Positions 16,156 through 23,309 of a stretch of 64,000 bases of DNA are shown piece after piece. Numbering within the stretch: the stretch's first letter is position 1; every line of letters begins with the position of its first letter. The notes under the pieces are model-generated. The model had not been told where the DNA came from. It saw only the letters and a list, made by a program, of their open reading frames with translations, and did not search any database. The translations under genes and the position numbers were made by a program. This stretch comes from CAZECE01 sp964510525. GTDB taxonomy: Bacteria > Pseudomonadota > Gammaproteobacteria > Pseudomonadales > JANQJO01. The DNA lies in the NCBI GenBank assembly GCA_964510525.1, contig CAZECE010000071.1, positions 1 to 64,000 on the forward strand, given 5' to 3'.

Positions 16156-17190
16156 TTACTTCCTTACCTTTAATGCCAACAATTCGTTTAATAGTACATC
16201 ATCGGGAAACAAGTTGATCGAAATTTTAAGATACCATAGCTGCGGCAAATCCATTGAGCGCAACTTCACCGCATCTTTTTCTGTGACCAAAATCACCGCC
16301 TGATGATCCAGAACCTCAAAATCTGCATCCGAGTAAGCATGATGATCAGGAAAAATATGCTGCTCGAATTTAAGCCCCATTTGGATCAAGGTTGCAAAAA
16401 AACGCTGAGGATGACCAATACCGGCAACCGCTTGTATTTTCGGCGCGCCTGGTAACAGCGTTTGCCAATCTGCCACCAACGAATCATCCACAACCCGATA
16501 CACCCCCTCAGGTACAACCTGCATATAACTCACGGGCAAAGTCTCACCCACCACCTTAGGTCGATCATGAGACATCGAATTGACCACCAAATGCTGCACA
16601 GAGCCCAAGCGCGACAGTGGTTCTCTCAAGGGTCCCGCAGGCAACAAAAAACCATTACCCCAACCCCGCGCATCGGTCACCACAATTTCAAAATCACGAG
16701 GCAGCTGATAATGCTGCAACCCATCATCACTGACTACCAGATCAAGCGTTGGGTACCGCTGCAACAGCGCTTCCAAAGCATTAACACGTTGCGGGTCTAT
16801 GACAACGGGGACACCACAAGAACGCGCAATCATCGCCGGTTCGTCACCAAAGTTACTCACAGGCTGATCTAAGGCAACAAACCGAGGAAACGGCCACGCT
16901 GAACACTGTTGAGCGCCATAGCCCCGAGAAACAACCCCAACTTTTAGGCCTCTTGATACCAAGGTCTTGACTAGGTGTATTAAAAGAGGGGTTTTACCCA
17001 CACCGCCAACCGTTAGATTGCCCACCACCACCACAGGCACATGTTTTTTTTCAGGAGGGAAGCACAGAAACCACATTCGTTTCAGCCAAACCAAGGTCCT
17101 GACAACCCCAGAGAAAGGCAGCAACAAAACACTGACACGAGAAGAACCAAACCAGAGCAATTGAAAAAAATGCGACAGTCTTGCTCTCAC
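16156..17190 (-). CDS. lpxK: Tetraacyldisaccharide 4'-kinase LpxK
   Basis: 344 residues with one N-terminal hydrophobic helix and the P-loop VGNLTVGGVGKTP at about 56-68. Family motifs include VVSRGYGA, FGDEPAMIA and VVSDDGLQHYQL. It phosphorylates the 4' position of the lipid A disaccharide at the inner membrane. The start is a GTG at 17190 placed directly after the msbA stop (TGAGTG), so translation is coupled to msbA, the lipid A flippase. The kdsB gene that often follows lpxK in relatives is absent here. Confidence 0.95.
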   Translation of the reverse strand: MRARLSHFFQLLWFGSSRVSVLLLPFSGVVRTLVWLKRMWFLCFPPEKKHVPVVVVGNLTVGGVGKTPLLIHLVKTLVSRGLKVGVVSRGYGAQQCSAWPFPRFVALDQPVSNFGDEPAMIARSCGVPVVIDPQRVNALEALLQRYPTLDLVVSDDGLQHYQLPRDFEIVVTDARGWGNGFLLPAGPLREPLSRLGSVQHLVVNSMSHDRPKVVGETLPVSYMQVVPEGVYRVVDDSLVADWQTLLPGAPKIQAVAGIGHPQRFFATLIQMGLKFEQHIFPDHHAYSDADFEVLDHQAVILVTEKDAVKLRSMDLPQLWYLKISINLFPDDVLLNELLALKVRK

Positions 17191-18927
17191 TCAAGCCTCG
17201 CTCAGACCTGCATGGTAAAGCCTGGCATAGGGACCATTAGCGGCGAGCAAGGCCGCATGGGTGCCTTGCTCAACAATTTTTCCGGCCTCCAGTACCACAA
17301 TTCGATCCACAGACTCAATCGTAGACAGCCGGTGCGCAATAATGATAGCCGTTTTATCTTGTAACAAAATGTCGAGCGCCTCTTGAATCACTTTTTCAGT
17401 TTCTTGATCCAACGCCGAAGTGGCTTCATCTAAAATCACAATGGCTGCATTTTTTAACAACGCACGCGCCAGCATAATGCGTTGTTGTTGGCCGCCTGAA
17501 AGCTGCGTTCCTTGCTCCCCTCCGATAGGGGTATGGATCCCTTGGGGTAATGCAGCGACAAACTCCGCCGCATTCACCTGATTCAATATATCCCAAACAG
17601 CCTGTTCATCCACATCCTCCAATGCGCCATAAGCAATATTACGCAACACCGAATCGTTAAATAATTGCCCTTGCTGACTGACAATCGCCAGCTGTTGCCT
17701 TAAATGCTGCAGCTCGAGGTCTTGCAAAGGATGATCATCTAGATAAACCGTGCCACTTGAAGGCTCCAGGAATCGAGCAACCAAATTAACGACACTTGTT
17801 TTACCCGCACCTGAACGTCCAACCAACGCCACTTTTTCACCTGGCCGAATGCTCAAGGTAAAGTTCGAGACAGCAGGCTCAGGTTGACCTTTGAAGCGAA
17901 GCTCAATCTGATCAAACTTAAGACTACCGGCTACATGAGACAACCGCGTCTTTCCTTGGTTGGCCTCATTGGGAACATCCAGCATCTCAAAAACAGAGCG
18001 CGCACCAGCAACTCCACGCTGAACAACGGTATTTACTTGGGTTAACTGCCTAATGGGTTTAGCCAACATACCCGCTGCTAAAATAAAAGCCAAAAATTCG
18101 GCCGTGGTAGTGTCTCCAAAGATAGTCGGCTGCAAAGCCAACCACACCACAATCGAAAACGCCGAAGCCACAAGAAACTGAACAATCGGCGTATTAATTG
18201 CCTGTGTGGCAACCAATTTCATGCTCTGCTTTAGGTTATGGGCGTTTGCCACTAAAAATCGATTGCTTTCATAGGATTCACCCCCATAAATTTTAACGGT
18301 ATGGTACGAGTGGATTGTTTCAGTGACGACATGGGCGACATCCCCCATTGAGTCTTGTATATCATGACTCAAACGGCTGAGCCGCTTGCCTGCGTAATTC
18401 ACGACACCACCAATTAAAGGCCCCATCGCGAAAAAGATTAATGCCAATTTCCATTGCGTATACGTGAGGTAAACCATCAAGCCCAAAACTGTAAAACCTT
18501 CTTGCAACAGAGTTTTCAATGCATCCGTGCTAGCGCTGGCTACTTGTTCAACATCGTACGTCATTTTAGACAACAAACGACCAGATGTTTGACGTTGGTA
18601 GTAATCGTTATTAACAAATAACATTTTGGCAAACATCTCTTCGCGCAAACGATAAACAACGTGTCTTGCCACATAAGCAATGCCATAATTGCCTAAAAAG
18701 GATCCAACTCCGCGAATAAAGAATATGCCAGCGATGAACACCGCTATTAGGCTTTTTGCCTGCTGATCCTCTTTTTCAATGGATTCGACAATATACTTTA
18801 ATAATTCGGCCCAACCCCATTGCGTAGACGCATAAATAATAAATCCCAAAACACCGACCATAAATGCGAATAAATACAAACGGGTATATCGGAGTAAACG
18901 CCAATAAATTTGCCAGCCGGAGCTCAT
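17191..18927 (-). CDS. msbA: Lipid A/LPS flippase MsbA (ABC exporter)
   Basis: 578 residues: six transmembrane helices (about 1-310) followed by an ABC domain with Walker A GRSGAGKTS (about 365), Q-loop, signature LSGGQQQR (about 470) and Walker B VILDEATSALD. It is the half-transporter form that works as a homodimer, moving lipid A-core across the inner membrane. The neighbouring lpxK and the exbBD pair agree with this. A start at 18927 has AGGG about 10 bases upstream. A 117-base spacer without a gene separates it from exbD. Confidence 0.93.
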   Translation of the reverse strand: MSSGWQIYWRLLRYTRLYLFAFMVGVLGFIIYASTQWGWAELLKYIVESIEKEDQQAKSLIAVFIAGIFFIRGVGSFLGNYGIAYVARHVVYRLREEMFAKMLFVNNDYYQRQTSGRLLSKMTYDVEQVASASTDALKTLLQEGFTVLGLMVYLTYTQWKLALIFFAMGPLIGGVVNYAGKRLSRLSHDIQDSMGDVAHVVTETIHSYHTVKIYGGESYESNRFLVANAHNLKQSMKLVATQAINTPIVQFLVASAFSIVVWLALQPTIFGDTTTAEFLAFILAAGMLAKPIRQLTQVNTVVQRGVAGARSVFEMLDVPNEANQGKTRLSHVAGSLKFDQIELRFKGQPEPAVSNFTLSIRPGEKVALVGRSGAGKTSVVNLVARFLEPSSGTVYLDDHPLQDLELQHLRQQLAIVSQQGQLFNDSVLRNIAYGALEDVDEQAVWDILNQVNAAEFVAALPQGIHTPIGGEQGTQLSGGQQQRIMLARALLKNAAIVILDEATSALDQETEKVIQEALDILLQDKTAIIIAHRLSTIESVDRIVVLEAGKIVEQGTHAALLAANGPYARLYHAGLSEA

Positions 18928-19044
18928 ACGGTCACTGCCCTAGAATCAATGCAAAAGAGAATGGTTGTTGAAAAAACAAGCCTAATGAAAACAGTCGAAG
19001 AGAATAATGCCCCTGAGGCAATTATCCAAGAGCCGAACAGACAT

Positions 19045-19452
19045 TTACTGCGGCTTTTGAGTGGTAATGCTAACGTTTACATAACCCACTTGCCCAACCA
19101 CATCTAAAACGGTGATCACTGCTTGGTGAGGGGCCATGGCATCCGCGGTGATCACAATCGGTAGAGAGGCGACATCCCCTTCAATCCGCATCAAGGCCCT
19201 TTTGAGTGCAGCGGCCGTGTTGACAGCCAATGGATCACCGTTTATCGCGTAACTGCTGTTCGCCCCTATGGTAATCTCAGTAGGTTGAGCAACAGCCTCA
19301 GGCGGTTTACCTTCAGCTTCAGGAAGGGTCAAACTTAACCGAGTTTCCTTGGTAAAAGTCGTGGTGACCATGAAAAAAATTAACAGCAAAAACACCACGT
19401 CAATCAAGGGTGTTAGATTTAGGGAAAGCGCTTCGCGACGTCGTCTGATCAT
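19045..19452 (-). CDS. exbD: ExbD/TolR-family biopolymer transport protein
   Basis: 135 residues with a short cytoplasmic head, one transmembrane helix containing the proton-carrying aspartate in NLTPLIDVVFLLLIFFMV, and a periplasmic domain. With ExbB it forms a proton-driven motor. No TonB gene adjoins it, and homologous pairs commonly sit just before lpxK/msbA, so the role may be in envelope maintenance rather than iron uptake. The ATG at 19452 is preferred to an in-frame TTG at 19461, which would leave little room after TGGG. It is separated from exbB by 13 bases. Confidence 0.88.
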   Translation of the reverse strand: MIRRRREALSLNLTPLIDVVFLLLIFFMVTTTFTKETRLSLTLPEAEGKPPEAVAQPTEITIGANSSYAINGDPLAVNTAAALKRALMRIEGDVASLPIVITADAMAPHQAVITVLDVVGQVGYVNVSITTQKPQ

Positions 19453-19465
19453 ATGCGTCAACCCA

Positions 19466-20107
19466 TTATTTAGGCGTAGATTTCACAACATCTGCAGGAA
19501 GACTGTCCACCAACACCATGGCTTCGCTTTCTAACGAAATACCAAAATCATCAATACGACGGATCAAAAAGCGATGAAAAAACAAGCTTGGAATAGCAAC
19601 AAACAAGCCACCCGCCGTGGTCACTAAGGCCTTTGAAATACCACCAGCTAGAACCGTGGCATTACCGGTTCCTTGTAAAACGATCATCGAAAAAACGTCA
19701 ATCATACCCAACACAGTACCCAATAAACCGAGCAAAGGTGTAATAGCCGCGACCGTGCCCAATGCATTTAAATAGCGCTCCATTTCGTGCGTTTCATGAT
19801 AGACCACCGCATCAATGTTATCTTTCAAAACATGTCTCTCGGCACCAGAGTGTTTCAGCCCTTCAGCCAAGACGCGACCGAGCGGAGAGTGTGCTTTTAA
19901 TTCAGCCATTTTTTTGGCATCCAGCTTATTTTTCTTCAGCCAAACTCGAACCATGCCTGATAGTTTAGGTGGTATGATTTTTTTAGTTTGCAGCGCCCAA
20001 AAGCGCTCAAAAATAATGGCCAAAGCCACCACAGAACACAGCAAAATAGGAAACATTAAAATCCCACCTTGCTGCATTAAATCAATTAAACCAGTGCCAC
20101 CTTCCAC
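19466..20107 (-). CDS. exbB: ExbB/TolQ/MotA-family proton channel protein
   Basis: 213 residues with three transmembrane helices (about 14-33, 110-135 and 150-175) and the family core GTVAAITPLLGLLGTVLGMI followed by GGISKALVTTAGGLFVAIP. It pairs with the ExbD encoded next. TTAGGAGTCA directly precedes the ATG. The start is only 21 bases past the stop of the DUF2802 gene, so the envelope cluster can be read from the chemotaxis transcript. Confidence 0.9.
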   Translation of the reverse strand: MEGGTGLIDLMQQGGILMFPILLCSVVALAIIFERFWALQTKKIIPPKLSGMVRVWLKKNKLDAKKMAELKAHSPLGRVLAEGLKHSGAERHVLKDNIDAVVYHETHEMERYLNALGTVAAITPLLGLLGTVLGMIDVFSMIVLQGTGNATVLAGGISKALVTTAGGLFVAIPSLFFHRFLIRRIDDFGISLESEAMVLVDSLPADVVKSTPK

Positions 20108-20128
20108 ATTGACTCCTAATAAATTTGA

Positions 20129-20635
20129 TCAGGCTATTTCGATATCGGTTTGCTTCTGTTCAACTTTCTTTTGAACTAAGGTTTGTAAAAGTTCAAGCTC
20201 GCTTCTCGAGACATCAAAAGCGCGCATGATAACAGCTTCATCAACGCCTTCGCTAATCAACTGAGAAATTTTTTGATAATCCATATTCGCAACAGCGCCA
20301 GAAGACGGAGCACTGTCAGCCGGTTTGGCATTTTGCTGAGCACTAGAGACAACTTCCTTTGGGGTTTCTGGTGTTTGAATTTCGGGAGGGAGTGTTTCAG
20401 CTTCTTGATGCATGACAATACGAGTCAACGTTTTAATCTGTGCCCGCATCAAGGCTTGCTGTTGGTGCCGAGCCATTATACTGGCTTGTAACTCATCAAA
20501 ACGGCCATTGACTTCAATCTCGAATTTTAACTGACGATTTTTCATCACAACCGTAAAAGACCACAGGCTAATCAAGCATCCTGTAACAAAAAGTAGAATA
20601 AAAGCCGAACTGACCAACGCTGAGCTAACCAACAT
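20129..20635 (-). CDS. DUF2802 protein of the chemotaxis locus
   Basis: 168 residues. One N-terminal transmembrane helix (about residues 5-30) is followed by a charged helical stretch, a Pro/Ser/Ala-rich linker, and a C-terminal module YQKISQLISEGVDEAVIMRAFDVSRSELELLQTL that matches DUF2802. The gene follows cheW in pseudomonads and relatives. The module looks like a small helix-turn-helix-like fold, but its role is unknown. The ATG at 20635 lies just after the cheW stop; a longer frame from 20686 would run inside cheW. Confidence 0.8.
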   Translation of the reverse strand: MLVSSALVSSAFILLFVTGCLISLWSFTVVMKNRQLKFEIEVNGRFDELQASIMARHQQQALMRAQIKTLTRIVMHQEAETLPPEIQTPETPKEVVSSAQQNAKPADSAPSSGAVANMDYQKISQLISEGVDEAVIMRAFDVSRSELELLQTLVQKKVEQKQTDIEIA

Positions 20636-20639
20636 CGAA

Positions 20640-21134
20640 TTACCCAGCCGCCAGTTCTTTTTGGGAGTCGGGCATTTGAGATTCAATCATTTGGCCAACA
20701 TCCATTAAAATAAGCAACTCACCTTGCTTATGTGAAACACCTTGGAAAAAATGCCGTACATGCTCCTTACCTAGATTTGGCGTAGGCTCAATGCTGTTGG
20801 TTTCGATATCTACGACATCCTCCACGCTATCAACCAAAATACCAACAACCTGTTCAAGAGCCTCAACAATCACTATCCGGGTTTTTTCTGAAATTTCGTG
20901 ACTGTCCAAATCGAACAAGCTGCGCGCGTCCAAGACGGTGACAACATTGCCACGCAAGTTAATGATACCCAAAACACTTCTACGAGTACCAGGCACGGGG
21001 GTGATTTCTGCGTATCGCAAAACTTCACGCACCTGCATGACATCCACACCATAACGCTCATCCGCAATACGGAAAGTCGCCCACCGGATGACTTCAGCCC
21101 CGTCAGAACTTCCATGTAACTCTGGTTGTGACAT
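20640..21134 (-). CDS. cheW: Chemotaxis adaptor CheW (second copy)
   Basis: 164 residues, a single CheW beta-barrel domain: FRIADERYGVDVMQVREVLRY, VPGTRRSVLGIINLRGNVVTVLD, and the middle strand VVGILVDSVEDVVDIE. CheW links receptors to CheA in chemoreceptor arrays. The leader GGGAGAGACAGGT before the ATG nearly repeats that of the other cheW. The two copies share much of their core, which suggests duplication. It is followed by DUF2802 with a 4-base gap. Confidence 0.93.
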   Translation of the reverse strand: MSQPELHGSSDGAEVIRWATFRIADERYGVDVMQVREVLRYAEITPVPGTRRSVLGIINLRGNVVTVLDARSLFDLDSHEISEKTRIVIVEALEQVVGILVDSVEDVVDIETNSIEPTPNLGKEHVRHFFQGVSHKQGELLILMDVGQMIESQMPDSQKELAAG

Positions 21135-21168
21135 ACCTGTCTCTCCCTAATTCAAATCGCTTATGCTG

Positions 21169-21654
21169 CTAGCTTAGGCGGTCCATTTCTTTCCATTCTT
21201 CTTCAGTTAAAATTTTGCCCAACTCAACCAATATCAACAGAGTATCATTTTTATAACAAACCCCTTGGATAAAACGATTGTTCTCTTCATTGCCCACATT
21301 AGGCGCATGCTCAATTTCGGATTCACGAATATAGACCACTTCGGCCACGCTATCGACCAGCATACCAATGACGTTGTTTCCCGCCTCAATAATCACAATA
21401 CGACTGTGATCAGTGATTTCTTGTGAGGCCAGCCCAAAACGCTCCCGAGTATCCATCACCGTTACCACATTACCACGCAAGTTAATGATTCCCAACACAT
21501 AGGAAGGCGCACCAGGTACCGGAGCAATTTCTGTATAACGGAGAACTTCCTGAACTTGCATCACATTGATACCATAAGTCTCACCCGCTAATTTAAACGT
21601 GACCCACTGAACAATAGGGTCATCTGAAACAGTGTTTTGTGCAGCGTGCGACAT
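21169..21654 (-). CDS. cheW: Chemotaxis adaptor CheW (first copy)
   Basis: 161 residues with the CheW core: FKLAGETYGINVMQVQEVLRY, VPGAPSYVLGIINLRGNVVTVMD and IGMLVDSVAEVVYI. It is of ordinary single-domain length. In Pseudomonas this slot holds a longer CheW-like protein (ParP type) after a ParA-like gene; neither is present here. The ATG follows GGAGAGACAATT. A 155-base spacer with an inverted repeat and a DnaA-box match separates it from motD. Confidence 0.93.
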   Translation of the reverse strand: MSHAAQNTVSDDPIVQWVTFKLAGETYGINVMQVQEVLRYTEIAPVPGAPSYVLGIINLRGNVVTVMDTRERFGLASQEITDHSRIVIIEAGNNVIGMLVDSVAEVVYIRESEIEHAPNVGNEENNRFIQGVCYKNDTLLILVELGKILTEEEWKEMDRLS

Positions 21655-21678
21655 AATTGTCTCTCCATTAATTAGGAA

Positions 21679-21697
21679 TTAGTAAGCTCTTTACTAA
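21679..21697. promoter_or_regulatory. Inverted repeat upstream of cheW
   Basis: TTAGTAA (21679-21685) and TTACTAA (21691-21697) form a perfect 7-base inverted repeat around GCTCT, 25 bases ahead of the cheW ATG. It overlaps the palindrome CTAAGCTTAG (21694-21703). It could be an operator or the end of the motCD transcript. Confidence 0.35.
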
Positions 21698-21743
21698 GCT
21701 TAGAATCCATTGCTTCTTTTGCAATTTAACTGAGCTTGGCTCT

Positions 21744-21783
21744 TATCTATTCTGGTGCCTATCTATTCTTGTACTTATCCACA
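21744..21783. repeat. 10-bp direct repeats and a DnaA-box match in the motD/cheW spacer
   Basis: TATCTATTCT occurs at 21744-21753 and 21760-21769, 16 bases apart. TTATCCACA at 21775-21783 is a perfect match to the DnaA consensus. A lone DnaA box may be chance. Confidence 0.5.
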
Positions 21784-21809
21784 CAGGCGCCGATCCACTC
21801 TAGTCATTA

Positions 21810-22496
21810 TTAATCAAGCCCATCCGGTCTAAGCAGAGCACCTTTTGATATCATCAAAACCACCCGACGATTTTTTTGGCGGCCTGATGATGTCAGGTTA
21901 TCCCCAATCGGCTGATACTCACCATAACCCACAGCAGCCAACCGCTCAGGCTGAATGCCATTAGCCACTAACTGACGGACCACAGTCGTGGCTCTCGCGA
22001 CGGACAACTCCCAATTTGACGAATACTGGCTATTGGCTATTGGCTGATTATCAGTAAAACCTTCAACTCGAATGGCATTTTGAAATTGAACCAAAATATC
22101 GGCAACTGCATTTAAAACTTCTTGAGCTTCGAGTGTTAATGTCGCTTGACCGACGTCAAATAAGAGTCGACTGGGAATATCTATTTCCAACCAGTCCGAG
22201 CTGGCGTGTATGGATAATTGACTTTCTTGCATCCAATCAGGCAACCCATGATGCAATTGAGCCTCTAATTGGGATAAATTTAACGAGCCTTGACCATATT
22301 GATCATAACCCGTGGACGCCAAGACACCATAAAATGCTTGCTCAAATTGCTCGGACAGCACTTTATACTGGCCTTCATTGACACTTGAAATCGAATACAT
22401 AATGACAAAAAATGCAAACAGCAGCGTTATGAAGTCAGCATAAGAAACCACCCATCGAGTTTCCTCATGAACATCGTCATCTATGAACCGTCTCAT
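21810..22496 (-). CDS. motD: Flagellar stator MotD (MotB family)
   Basis: 228 residues. A single transmembrane helix contains the proton-carrying Asp21 in VVSYADFITLLFAFFVIMYS. A plug/linker follows, then an OmpA-type peptidoglycan-binding domain (about 95-220) with VEGFTDNQPI and NWELSVARATTVV. With MotC it forms a second, proton-driven stator set as in Pseudomonas. The start overlaps the motC stop by ATGA. Confidence 0.92.
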   Translation of the reverse strand: MRRFIDDDVHEETRWVVSYADFITLLFAFFVIMYSISSVNEGQYKVLSEQFEQAFYGVLASTGYDQYGQGSLNLSQLEAQLHHGLPDWMQESQLSIHASSDWLEIDIPSRLLFDVGQATLTLEAQEVLNAVADILVQFQNAIRVEGFTDNQPIANSQYSSNWELSVARATTVVRQLVANGIQPERLAAVGYGEYQPIGDNLTSSGRQKNRRVVLMISKGALLRPDGLD

Positions 22497-23263
22497 GATG
22501 CTTTCGCCAACCCTTGATCGCTGTAATGCAAGTAGCCTTCAAGGCGTTTCTCTAATAGAAGGCTGTGCTCGCCCTCAGCAATGGCAACCAAACCATCCAA
22601 CAACACCTCATCTTCGAGCAGTTGATGTCGAATGAGCGCTTTGAGTTTATTGCCAATGGGTAAAAAAATAAGGTTGGCAAAACCAACTCCATACAAAGTC
22701 GCTATGAAAGCGGTCGCAATGCCCAACCCTAAGCTTTCCGGCTCTCCCAAATGCCCAACAACTTGAATCAAGCCAATAACAGCCCCCATAATGCCAATGG
22801 TCGGAGCATAACCGCCCATAGAACTGAATACTTTGGCGGCCATCATTTGCTTATGTTCTCTGGCCAAAATATCCGTCTCCAACACACTACGAATCGCCTG
22901 AGGTTCCGTACCTTCGATCAACAAAGACAACCCTTTTCTCGCAAACTCATCACTTTCAAGATCTAACGCTTCTTGAAGACTGATAATGCCTTCTTGACTC
23001 ACCGAGCCACTCCAAAATTTCACCTTATTCACTTGATCAGAAAGACTTAAGGCAGGAGGGTGAAACACCCAAGAAAGTAAATGAACAGCCTCTTTAAAAG
23101 TAGACCTAGGCGTTTGTAACAACACCGCCCCGACAGTACCGCCAAGAACAATTAAAAAAGCAGAAGGGTTAACAAAGATGGCAAGAGCCCCCCCTTCAAG
23201 TAAGACTCCTAGTATAACAGCACCCAGTGCCATCAGACCGCCGATTAAGCTCAATTTATCCAC
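22493..23263 (-). CDS. motC: Flagellar stator MotC (MotA family)
   Basis: 256 residues with four transmembrane helices, two at the N-terminus (GGLMALGAVILGVLLEGG and FLIVLGGTVGAVLLQTP) and two near residues 145-205 (APTIGIMGAVIGLIQV and GLGIATAFIATLYGVGFANL). The cytoplasmic loop carries charged residues for contact with FliG. The start is taken as the GTG at 23263, which has GGAGA six bases upstream; an in-frame GTG at 23278 has no such site. It lies 46 bases after cheA, where cheB would be expected. Confidence 0.92.
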   Translation of the reverse strand: MDKLSLIGGLMALGAVILGVLLEGGALAIFVNPSAFLIVLGGTVGAVLLQTPRSTFKEAVHLLSWVFHPPALSLSDQVNKVKFWSGSVSQEGIISLQEALDLESDEFARKGLSLLIEGTEPQAIRSVLETDILAREHKQMMAAKVFSSMGGYAPTIGIMGAVIGLIQVVGHLGEPESLGLGIATAFIATLYGVGFANLIFLPIGNKLKALIRHQLLEDEVLLDGLVAIAEGEHSLLLEKRLEGYLHYSDQGLAKAS

Positions 23264-23309
23264 GCGGATTCTCCGCACTCTTTTATATTTATAGCATTAG
23301 GCATTTATA

